Positions 1-5,563 are shown, numbered from the stretch's first letter. The stretch is 5,592 nucleotides of DNA from Methanobacteriota archaeon (GCA_903930505.1 CAIYYQ010000342.1:1-5592), one strand, 5' to 3'. A program made the numbers and translations. Notes: generated by a model not told the origin, from the sequence alone.

Positions 1-605
1 CTCTTTGGGGGTTCTCTGAATGTATCATTGGTTCGTATCTTCGTGATCTTGGGCTTCCTGCAGGAATTTTGATGACTGCGATATTTGCGATTGGTCTGTT
101 AACCTTCAGCCGTATCCGCTATAATCAACCAGGGATGCAACTGGGAATGGGGCTTGTTGCTGGTGCTCTTCGGTTAGCAAACCCGTTTGGCGGATGTTTT
201 TTGTGTTCCGCTATTGCGATCATGGCAGAAGGCGCACTCTTTGAAATCCTCTATTATCTCCTGTCTCCAAAAATACAGGAAAAATACACTAAAACCCTTC
301 AACTAGGCATGGGAATAATCATCTCCTACAGCGTCTATGTGGGAGGATACATGGTGACACAGATTCTTACCCCGTTTGTGTCCTCAGCAGGGTTCTACGT
401 AGAAAACCTTGTTGTCTTCATTCCGCAGATTCTCGCAAGTGGGCTTCTAGCAGCTCTTATCGGCGGGATAACTGTTCCCGCAGTTATAGCCATTAGTTCC
501 CTTGATCTCTCTCTGAAAGACCGCCTGTACTATCCTACGACCGTCGGAGTCGCAATAGTCTGCTGGTGTCTGGTCATCGCAAACACCCTTCTAATCGTGG
601 CATAA
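1..605 (+). CDS. Integral membrane protein of unknown family, 3' part only
   Basis: The frame is open to the left edge (first full codon at 3), so the 5' end lies outside the window; the TTG at 69 and ATG at 72 are internal codons, because the protein reads naturally through them from an LWGFSE motif. About 200 residues are visible. They are very hydrophobic, with likely membrane segments near residues 20-36, 45-60, 66-87, 100-123, 134-164 and 178-199, few charges, and short polar loops such as SPKIQEKYTK (88-97). A CxxC pair (C65, C68, in GGCFLC) lies at the start of a helix. I do not recognise the family. The compact fold with glycine- and alanine-rich helices loosely recalls ECF-transporter S components, which is only an impression. 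It is the first visible gene of a run ending in an AOR enzyme and an organic-acid transporter, so a role in cofactor, metal or substrate uptake for that enzyme is an inference. The stop TAA is at 603-605. Confidence 0.8.
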   Translation, partial: LWGFSECIIGSYLRDLGLPAGILMTAIFAIGLLTFSRIRYNQPGMQLGMGLVAGALRLANPFGGCFLCSAIAIMAEGALFEILYYLLSPKIQEKYTKTLQLGMGIIISYSVYVGGYMVTQILTPFVSSAGFYVENLVVFIPQILASGLLAALIGGITVPAVIAISSLDLSLKDRLYYPTTVGVAIVCWCLVIANTLLIVA

Positions 606-612
606 GAAAGGA
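606..612 (+). promoter_or_regulatory. Ribosome binding site fixing the ferredoxin start
   Basis: GAAAGGA ends seven bases before the ATG at 620. It decides for that start over in-frame upstream start codons from 566 onward, which would overlap the membrane protein gene and add a basic stretch that does not look like ferredoxin sequence. Confidence 0.65.
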
Positions 613-619
613 ATACATT

Positions 620-1075
620 ATGGATCATTCAACAACCGTGAAGATTCTTACGTTTCATAGCGAGAAATGCAAAGGCTGCCTTGAGTGTGAAAAAGCCTGT
701 TCTCAGGTTCATTTTAAGACAAACGACGGAAAAGAAAAATCAGCAATAAGAATTACCAAAGCTAAGAACGTATACCACATGCATGTCTGTGATCAACGCG
801 GCCTTTGCCTGGATATGTGTCCGGTTGGTGCACTCACCAGAAGGAAAAATGGGGTTGTGTGGCTTGATAAAAACATCTGTATCGGCTGTCAAGCATGTGT
901 CGGGTTCTGTCCGATTGGCGCAATGAGAAAATGTGATGTACAGATCGAACCATTCAAATGTATTTCCTGTGGTGCTTGTGTTCGCGCCTGCCCAGAGCAT
1001 GCTTTAGAACTTACCGAGCGACCTATTCAAAAGATCAAAGAAGTTGTCTATCATAACTACAAACAAGGTGTGTAA
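620..1075 (+). CDS. Four-cluster [4Fe-4S] ferredoxin, electron-transfer subunit of the AOR enzyme
   Basis: This 151-residue soluble protein has 16 cysteines, enough for four [4Fe-4S] clusters. They lie in four groups: C17-x2-C20-x2-C23-x3-C27; C57-x5-C63-x3-C67-Pro; C87-x2-C90-x2-C93-x3-C97-Pro; and C105-x8-C114-x2-C117-x2-C120-x3-C124-Pro. The arrangement resembles the iron-sulfur subunits of the DmsB/HybA type and the small polyferredoxin subunits (AorA or BamC type) that accompany some AOR-family enzymes. There is no signal peptide or membrane segment, so it should be cytoplasmic. Its stop is one base before the start of the AOR gene, which implies translational coupling and a stable complex or dedicated electron transfer between the two products. 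The final electron acceptor is not visible; a free ferredoxin or another redox enzyme is possible. The ferredoxin assignment is secure, and the partnership is inferred from gene order. Confidence 0.93.
   Translation: MDHSTTVKILTFHSEKCKGCLECEKACSQVHFKTNDGKEKSAIRITKAKNVYHMHVCDQRGLCLDMCPVGALTRRKNGVVWLDKNICIGCQACVGFCPIGAMRKCDVQIEPFKCISCGACVRACPEHALELTERPIQKIKEVVYHNYKQGV
1065..1070 (+). promoter_or_regulatory. Ribosome binding site fixing the AOR start
   Basis: AAGGTG lies six bases before the ATG at 1077, inside the last codons of the ferredoxin gene. It favours that start over an in-frame upstream start at 1044, which would overlap the ferredoxin by 32 bases and has no comparable site. Confidence 0.6.
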
Positions 1076-1076
1076 C

Positions 1077-3407
1077 ATGGTAATTGAAGGTCAGATTCCC
1101 ATCGAAGAATATAAAACAGGCAACACAAAACACAGCTGGGATGTTGCCACAATGAAATCCGCACATTCAATTCTTGCAGAATACTCATATAAAAAGGGAA
1201 GTGTTGAGCGTGGGTTTGCAAACCGAACACTCTATGTGAACCTTAGTACGAATACGATAAAAGAAAAACCTGTGACCGACGACATGAAGAAAAGGTTTAC
1301 CGGCGGCCGAGGGTTCGGGTTAAAACTTTTATGGGATTCCATTAAACCAACAACACGGTGGAACAGTGAAGAAAACGAACTGGTGATCACCACCGGTCCT
1401 CTTTGTGGAACGACGCAGTATCCCGGCTCAGGAAAATCTCTTTGTCTTAGTATTTCGCCCTCAACAGACATCATCTGCGACTGTAACGTAGGCGGATTCT
1501 TTGGACCGTATCTTAAGTTTGCTGGGTTTGATGCGGTAGAGATCCAAGGTAAAGCCAAAAAAGATGTCATAATCGTTATCGATGGTGAACAAGGAAAAAT
1601 AAGAATTGAAACCGCACCACATGAAGAGATTAATACGCATCTTCTCTCAGAACAACTCACTGAGATGTACGCATCTGAAAAAACTGATAAAGCCCGTCAG
1701 AAAGTATCTGTTGTTTCTGCAGGTAAAGGAGCAGAACATAGTTTCTGGGGATGCCTGAATTTTTCGTTTTATGATATCCGTCGTAAAGTGCCTCGTATTA
1801 AACAAGCAGGACGCGGAGGACTAGGAACTGTTTTTAGGGATAAAAAAATGAAGGCGCTTGTCGTGAAAGTAGAGAAAATTGATGGCGTCTCCAATCATCC
1901 CGCCGATCCTGTTGCTCTGGCCGAGGTTGGGACAACGCTGCATAAAGAGATAAGGGACCTGGACCGCTATCAATGTAACATGCGTGCGGTAGGAACCGGG
2001 CATCTAGTTGAAATCATGGATGCCTATGATCTCCTTCCTACGGAAAATTATCGGTTTGGGTCGTTTCCCAAAGCATCAAAGATTTATTCACCAAAATTCT
2101 ATGAGTTGTTCACAAAGATAATCCCGGATGGCTGTTGGCATGGATGCACCCTTGCCTGTGCGAAAACCGTGGATGGATACACAGTCATGACAGGCCCTTA
2201 CAAAGGAGAGAAAGTGACGGTGGATGGCCCTGAATACGAAACCATTGGTGCTGGATCAAATATGAGTTTCTGGGACCCGTTATGGATTCTTGAGTTTAAT
2301 TTCTATTGTGACACCTATGGGGTTGATACGATTTCTGCAGGGACCTCAATGGCATACTACATGGAGATGTACGAGTACGGGATCCTGAATAAAGAACGAT
2401 GTGATGGTTTAGAGTTGTGTTTTGGGAATACAGATGGGGTGCTTGAGTTTCTTCATAGGATTGCCAAAGGAGACACTGGGGAGTTTATTGCCGTTGCATC
2501 AAAGGGGATCAGACGGGTGAAAGACTGGATTCATAAAAACGGTTGGGGCGATCAAAAAATTGTAGAAGACGCAGGCATGGAGAGCAAAGGCCTTGAGTTC
2601 TCAGAATATGTTACCAAAGAGTCTCTTGCGATGCAGGGTGGATATGGTCTTACGTTAAAAGGTCCTCAGCATGATGAGGCATGGCTTATTTTCATGGATA
2701 TGGTGAACAACGCGATCCCCACGTTCAAGGATAAAGCAGAGGCGTTGCATTATTTTCCGATGTGGCGGACCTGGTTTGGTTTGAATGGACTGTGTAAACT
2801 CCCTTGGAATGATATTGAACCAGCGAATAATGCGCAAACATCAGAGCCAGCAAAGGTTCCTGAGCATGTCGATAATTATGTGAAATATCAGAATGCGGTC
2901 ACTGGTTGGAACATCAAAAAAGAGGATATTATTCTGCAGAGTGAACGATGTTACAACTGGCAGCGTGCCATGAATGTGTGGCTTGGTCGTGGACAGCGTA
3001 AAGACGATTGGATACCGTTTCGGGCGATGGGGCCGGTAACTGAGATGGAATATATGTCACGAAAAGATCGTTACGATAAACAACTGATTGATAAACTAGG
3101 TTTGTTAAAAGAAAGTGTGGAGAAGATGAGCACCATTGAAAAATTAACAGTAATCTATGATCATCGTCGGAATGAATACGAGAAACTTACTGATGCTGTG
3201 TATTATCGTCGAGGGTGGACGCCAAATGGAATTCCTACTCCAGAGAAGATGAAGCAGCTTGGTATGGATGACCCAAAAATGCTTGCGATGTTGAAGAAAA
3301 AAATTGAGCAGGATGAAAAAAATAATCTAAACAAATGGGGTGGTGTATACAAAAAAGGAGAGAATCCGCCGAGTACTGAGAAACTGTACTGGGAGAAATG
3401 GAGATAA
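1077..3407 (+). CDS. Aldehyde:ferredoxin oxidoreductase family tungsten/molybdenum enzyme, divergent clade
   Basis: This 776-residue catalytic subunit belongs to the family that oxidises aldehydes to acids, or the reverse, on a bis-pterin tungsten (or molybdenum) centre. The N-terminal pterin-binding domain starts near R50 and contains the family landmarks FTGGRGFG, TTGPLCGT and QAGRGGLGTVFRDKKMKAL. The [4Fe-4S] ligands appear to be C353, C357, C361 (CWHGCTLAC) and C573 (GLNGLCKLPW). GPEYET at 384-389 matches the acidic motif near the metal, and H532 (GPQHDEAW) sits where the P. furiosus AOR catalytic His448 is expected. The first pterin motif is D412-TYG-V-D417; in the second, the usual Asp is G568. 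The protein is longer than classical AORs (about 600 residues), with some 45 extra residues at the N-terminus and about 40 lysine-rich ones after the usual family end (GWTPNGIPT). There is no signal peptide, so it is cytoplasmic. The paired ferredoxin supports electron transfer, but the substrate is unknown. BamB-like benzoyl-CoA reductase relatives are an alternative; I consider a separate AOR clade more likely. Confidence 0.92.
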   Translation: MVIEGQIPIEEYKTGNTKHSWDVATMKSAHSILAEYSYKKGSVERGFANRTLYVNLSTNTIKEKPVTDDMKKRFTGGRGFGLKLLWDSIKPTTRWNSEENELVITTGPLCGTTQYPGSGKSLCLSISPSTDIICDCNVGGFFGPYLKFAGFDAVEIQGKAKKDVIIVIDGEQGKIRIETAPHEEINTHLLSEQLTEMYASEKTDKARQKVSVVSAGKGAEHSFWGCLNFSFYDIRRKVPRIKQAGRGGLGTVFRDKKMKALVVKVEKIDGVSNHPADPVALAEVGTTLHKEIRDLDRYQCNMRAVGTGHLVEIMDAYDLLPTENYRFGSFPKASKIYSPKFYELFTKIIPDGCWHGCTLACAKTVDGYTVMTGPYKGEKVTVDGPEYETIGAGSNMSFWDPLWILEFNFYCDTYGVDTISAGTSMAYYMEMYEYGILNKERCDGLELCFGNTDGVLEFLHRIAKGDTGEFIAVASKGIRRVKDWIHKNGWGDQKIVEDAGMESKGLEFSEYVTKESLAMQGGYGLTLKGPQHDEAWLIFMDMVNNAIPTFKDKAEALHYFPMWRTWFGLNGLCKLPWNDIEPANNAQTSEPAKVPEHVDNYVKYQNAVTGWNIKKEDIILQSERCYNWQRAMNVWLGRGQRKDDWIPFRAMGPVTEMEYMSRKDRYDKQLIDKLGLLKESVEKMSTIEKLTVIYDHRRNEYEKLTDAVYYRRGWTPNGIPTPEKMKQLGMDDPKMLAMLKKKIEQDEKNNLNKWGGVYKKGENPPSTEKLYWEKWR

Positions 3408-3420
3408 CTGAAGATCAAAG

Positions 3421-3428
3421 AAAGGAGG
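3421..3428 (+). promoter_or_regulatory. Strong ribosome binding site of the transporter gene
   Basis: AAAGGAGG, a near-perfect Shine-Dalgarno sequence, lies nine bases before the ATG at 3438 and is the strongest such site in the window. It suggests that the transporter is translated independently of the AOR gene, whose stop is 30 bases upstream. Confidence 0.8.
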
Positions 3429-3437
3429 ACAAAATAT

Positions 3438-4067
3438 ATGGTTGAAAAGAAAACAAAGAATGATGAAGCTGTTGTTATCACACCGGTATCTGTTGTTGTC
3501 GCGGAACCTGCGCCATTGGGTCTTATTGGACTTGCGGTTGCTGCTCTTGTTCTTGCGTCTGCTGATCTTGGTTTGGCATCAAGTACGTTAAAATCCTTAA
3601 TGATCCCCTGGGTATTATTTTTTGGGGCTACCGCGCAGTTGATTGCAGGAACAATGGAGTTTAAACGAAATAATATTTTTGGGGCAACCGTGTTTACGAC
3701 GTATGGGATGACTATGTATTCGATTGCGTTAACGTTGTTCATCATGATTTTCATGGGTGTACAATTTGATAAAACGTATTATGCGTATGGTCTGATCGGG
3801 ATTTTGGTGTTTAGTATAATAGCGACACTTGCAACTCTGATGTTGAATACAACGTTTTTTGCGATTCTTGTCGCGGTTGATCTTGCTGTGGCATCGTTGA
3901 TTCCGCATTATTTGGTTGGGATTTCTCCGATGTTTGCAGGGTTTTTCCTGTTGTGTACGTCGGCGTTGTCGTTTTATGCTGCGGCAGCAATTCTTCTGAA
4001 TACGATCAGTGGCAGGGTTGTTCTGCCGTTAGGGAAGGCGTTGTGGAGTCCTGCGAAAAAGGAGTAG
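3438..4067 (+). CDS. AceTr (GPR1/FUN34/YaaH) family acetate/succinate transporter
   Basis: This 209-residue membrane protein has six likely transmembrane helices and matches the acetate transporter family that includes E. coli SatP (YaaH) and Methanosarcina AceP. The family signature NPAPLGL appears as EPAPLGL at 23-29, at the entry to helix 1. A second conserved block, FFGATAQLIAGTMEFKRNN (61-79) followed by IFGATVFTTYG (80-90), covers helix 2, the loop and the start of helix 3. The C-terminal block has SFYAAAAILLN (178-188) and VVLPLGK (194-200), as in SatP. About 20 polar residues precede the first helix, so the N-terminus is probably cytoplasmic. The family moves acetate, succinate and related small acids, often coupled to protons. 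Its place behind an AOR-type aldehyde/acid oxidoreductase suggests that it imports or exports the acid partner of that reaction; this is inferred from context. The stop TAG at 4065-4067 is followed directly by an oligo-T terminator. Confidence 0.93.
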   Translation: MVEKKTKNDEAVVITPVSVVVAEPAPLGLIGLAVAALVLASADLGLASSTLKSLMIPWVLFFGATAQLIAGTMEFKRNNIFGATVFTTYGMTMYSIALTLFIMIFMGVQFDKTYYAYGLIGILVFSIIATLATLMLNTTFFAILVAVDLAVASLIPHYLVGISPMFAGFFLLCTSALSFYAAAAILLNTISGRVVLPLGKALWSPAKKE

Positions 4068-4068
4068 G

Positions 4069-4097
4069 TCTTCTCTTTTCTTTCTTTTTTTATTTTA
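4069..4097 (+). terminator. Oligo-T terminator closing the AOR operon
   Basis: A T-rich stretch with runs of four, three, seven and four T broken by single C or A bases begins one base after the transporter stop. Archaeal RNA polymerase ends transcription at such oligo-T tracts without needing a hairpin, and none is evident. This fits the end of the four-gene operon. Confidence 0.65.
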
Positions 4098-4205
4098 TAG
4101 AGATAATATCGATGTTCTCCTGTTGAATGGTAAAGAATCTAATGCTAATGGGTATAAAAAGAATATTCAAGAAATCCGTGTCATGGTAATAATTATATAA
4201 TAAAG
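4098..4205. other. AT-rich intergenic stretch, nothing clear
   Basis: No coding frame, repeat or stable stem was found on either strand. TATA-like strings occur (GGTATAAAAAG near 4149 and AATTATATAA at 4191), but base composition alone could produce them. A minus-strand ATG near 4176 runs only five codons to a stop. Confidence 0.5.
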
Positions 4206-4213
4206 TTTATATA
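4206..4213 (+). promoter_or_regulatory. TATA box of a possible small-RNA promoter
   Basis: TTTATATA, preceded by the A-rich BRE-like string AATAAAG, has the same core as the TATA boxes ahead of the two downstream genes. By the usual archaeal spacing, transcription would begin near 4230-4238, at the base of the stem described next and well upstream of the next gene's own promoter. Confidence 0.45.
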
Positions 4214-4231
4214 GTTATACATCTATATATG

Positions 4232-4370
4232 AAATAGCTACTATGAGATTGGGGAAGCCGAATATTTTTTCCATCTCCCCTCACCCCCCTCATTGCTTCC
4301 CCTCTCTCTTAGCTATGTTCTCCAATACCATCTCTTGATATCTTCCCTTTGTTTTTCGTTCGTTTCTTCT
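4232..4370 (+). ncRNA. Candidate small structured RNA, unknown class
   Basis: The segment starts where a transcript from the TATA box at 4206 should begin and ends in a T-rich tract (about 4341-4370) that could stop it. Its core is an imperfect stem: TAGCTA (4235-4240) with TAGCTA (4310-4315), GAGA (4245-4248) with TCTC (4305-4308), and GGGGAAGC (4251-4258) with GCTTCCCC (4295-4302), closing a 36-base pyrimidine-rich loop. I see no C/D boxes, tRNA, SRP RNA or RNase P features. It could instead be a leader transcript or a short mRNA (a 31-codon frame lies at 4243-4338), or the pairing may be chance in a C/T-rich tract. Confidence 0.3.
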
Positions 4371-4379
4371 AGAAATTGG

Positions 4380-4410
4380 TATTTTGTCAGGATGTTATTT
4401 TGACAAAATA
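4380..4410. promoter_or_regulatory. Palindromic operator upstream of the beta-helix gene
   Basis: TATTTTGACAAAATA (4396-4410) is a perfect odd-centred 15-base palindrome. A second TATTTTG begins 16 bases upstream (4380), followed by a degenerate right arm (CAGGATG). Read another way, TATTTTGTCA (4380-4389) and TGACAAAATA (4401-4410) form a perfect 10-base inverted repeat with half-site centres 21 bases apart, two helical turns. The right arm ends two bases before the TATA box at 4413 and covers the BRE position. A bound dimeric regulator would compete with TFB/TBP, so repression of the secreted-protein gene is the likely effect. The regulator is unknown. Confidence 0.6.
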
Positions 4411-4412
4411 TC

Positions 4413-4420
4413 TTTATATA
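4413..4420 (+). promoter_or_regulatory. TATA box of the beta-helix protein gene
   Basis: TTTATATA sits just behind the palindromic operator, which supplies the A-rich BRE position. The expected transcription start is near 4440-4445, giving a leader of about 40 bases before the ATG at 4485. Confidence 0.65.
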
Positions 4421-4484
4421 CTATTATTGTGAAAGGTTAACACGTAATCTTATAACACGCATAGGGAAGAGGGCGTGAAAGGAA

Positions 4485-5450
4485 ATGAAACGAAGGTATG
4501 TGACAGGCATCAGTCTTCTATTCATCATAATTTTCATCCTAGAGATCACCATTTCTAGCAAAGCGGTAAGCATACAAAACACAGAAACAACACCCACCAT
4601 ATTCATCGTTGACGCCACCAATACAGCAGGAACGTATACGACGATACAAGAGGCAATCGATGATGCTCCTAAAGGATCGACGATTTCTGTCCGCGCAGGA
4701 ACCTACAACGAAATCATTCAAATAAACAAACAACTTACATTAATTGGGGAAGATAAAACATCAACGATTATTAGTGCAAAATCAACATACAACGGTTATA
4801 CCATAGAGATACGTGCTCAAGGAGTAACAGTGAGTGGATTTTGTATAACCAATACCGGTCCTGGTCTTTACACGACAGGAATAAAGCTAAACGCTCCTCA
4901 GACAACAATCCTCAACTGTGAATTCATGGATACCCCCATTGGAATTGCAGTATGGAGCTCAGAAAACACCATCAAAAACTGTCGGTTTACCAGATGTACC
5001 GACGAAGGGATCGCCATTCTTGGAAGTTCTGCCGCATCATGCACAAAAAATATGATTGCAAACTGTGAATTTACCCAGAATTGCGATGGAATCGAACTTC
5101 AACATGCATCTGAGAACGTCATCATGAATTGCAAGTTTTCTGATAATACCCACAGTGGTATCGATGCAATATTCTCCAACAACGAGAACACCATAGAAAA
5201 CTGTGAGATCAAAAACAACGCAGTCAATGGGATTTACCTTTCTCGATCCTGTGCAAACATGATAAAAGATTGTACCATTTCAAACAACAAGAATGGTGAT
5301 GTTATCGTTGCTGCCGGTTCATCGAATAATCAGATACTGAATCAGGAATCACATGAGTTATTGAAGACGCTCCGCTATCAAAATATTCGAAGCTACGTTC
5401 GTTTGATTTCTTCGTATATACAGGCTGCGCGGCTCCGTCTGTTAGCCTGA
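4485..5450 (+). CDS. Secreted right-handed parallel beta-helix (NosD/PbH1-type) protein
   Basis: This 321-residue protein has an N-terminal signal peptide (MKRR, then hydrophobic residues 8-23, with possible cleavage near A27), so it should be exported. Residues 39-97 form the usual cap of archaeal beta-helix surface proteins: YTTIQEAIDDAPKGSTISV, then RAGTY and LTLIGEDKTSTII. Coils of about 21-28 residues follow to about 286, each with an N-C-x-[FI] strand: C145, C166, C194, C216, C240 and C263 would stack as a cysteine ladder, each followed by a GI-x-[LVI]-type strand. Such folds occur in polysaccharide-active enzymes, NosD-like proteins and surface adhesins; no catalytic residues can be assigned, so the substrate is unknown. 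The last 30 residues (from about 290) form a basic, probably helical tail with no membrane anchor or sorting motif. The ATG at 4485 is the first in-frame start after a stop at 4476; GAAAGGA (4477-4483) is only one base away, which is unusually close. The gene has its own promoter and operator. Confidence 0.85.
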   Translation: MKRRYVTGISLLFIIIFILEITISSKAVSIQNTETTPTIFIVDATNTAGTYTTIQEAIDDAPKGSTISVRAGTYNEIIQINKQLTLIGEDKTSTIISAKSTYNGYTIEIRAQGVTVSGFCITNTGPGLYTTGIKLNAPQTTILNCEFMDTPIGIAVWSSENTIKNCRFTRCTDEGIAILGSSAASCTKNMIANCEFTQNCDGIELQHASENVIMNCKFSDNTHSGIDAIFSNNENTIENCEIKNNAVNGIYLSRSCANMIKDCTISNNKNGDVIVAAGSSNNQILNQESHELLKTLRYQNIRSYVRLISSYIQAARLRLLA

Positions 5451-5490
5451 TTGTAGAAAGTATTACATCTGATTGATTCTAAGTGATGCC

Positions 5491-5506
5491 TTGTTTTGAA
5501 TTTTTT
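5491..5506 (+). terminator. Oligo-T terminator after the beta-helix gene
   Basis: Runs of four and six T (TTTT near 5494, TTTTTT at 5501-5506) lie about 40-55 bases after the stop codon and before the next promoter. This is the usual form of an archaeal transcription end. There is no strong hairpin. Confidence 0.45.
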
Positions 5507-5513
5507 CGAAAGG

Positions 5514-5521
5514 TTTATATC
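5514..5521 (+). promoter_or_regulatory. TATA box of the gene leaving the right edge
   Basis: TTTATATC is preceded by CGAAAG, a good match to the archaeal BRE. Part of that BRE lies in the small palindrome TTTCGAAA (5504-5511). Transcription should start near 5540-5546, at the inverted repeat. Confidence 0.6.
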
Positions 5522-5543
5522 AAAGGTATGACACATATATACA

Positions 5544-5562
5544 TGATTGATAAAATCAATCA
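5544..5562. repeat. Perfect inverted repeat at the expected transcription start
   Basis: TGATTGAT (5544-5551) and ATCAATCA (5555-5562) are perfect 8-base arms around AAA. The repeat covers the predicted start site of the promoter at 5514 and ends two or 18 bases before the possible start codons. It could be a DNA operator, for example autoregulation by the downstream product, or a leader hairpin that affects translation. A further TGATTGAT stands alone at 5470-5477. Confidence 0.5.
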
Positions 5563-5563
5563 A

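Noticed and set aside
566..619. In-frame upstream extension of the ferredoxin gene
   Set aside because: It overlaps the membrane protein gene and lacks a ribosome binding site, whereas the ATG at 620 has GAAAGGA at good spacing.
1044..1076. Upstream in-frame start for the AOR gene
   Set aside because: It overlaps the ferredoxin gene and has no good ribosome binding site; the ATG at 1077 directly follows the ferredoxin stop and has AAGGTG at six bases.
1232..1660. Minus-strand reading frame inside the AOR gene (142 codons)
   Set aside because: It is wholly antisense to the conserved AOR pterin-binding domain and shows no recognisable motif or promoter.
620..3407. Reading the ferredoxin-AOR pair as BamC-BamB of class II benzoyl-CoA reductase
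   Set aside because: No other bam-type genes or aromatic-pathway genes are visible, and the neighbouring transporter favours small aliphatic acids; the evidence does not allow the specific name.
3203..3754. Long minus-strand reading frame (183 codons) across the AOR/transporter junction
   Set aside because: It lies opposite two well-supported genes, spans their intergenic ribosome binding site, and has a low-complexity Phe/Ser-rich translation, as expected from the reverse of Lys/Glu-rich codons.
4271..4310. Possible CRISPR, microsatellite or origin-like character of the C/T-rich tract
   Set aside because: There is no regular repeat unit or spacer pattern, and the tract is explained equally well as loop and arm of the candidate stem.
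4438..4459. Direct repeat TAACACG with a 15-base period in the leader of the beta-helix gene
   Set aside because: Seven bases twice is within chance for an intergenic region, and it has no dyad symmetry; it is noted only because it lies at the predicted transcription start.
4424..4733. Two minus-strand frames opposite the start of the beta-helix gene
   Set aside because: They are antisense to the signal peptide and cap region of a convincing gene; the Cys/Arg/Ser-rich translations look like shadow frames.
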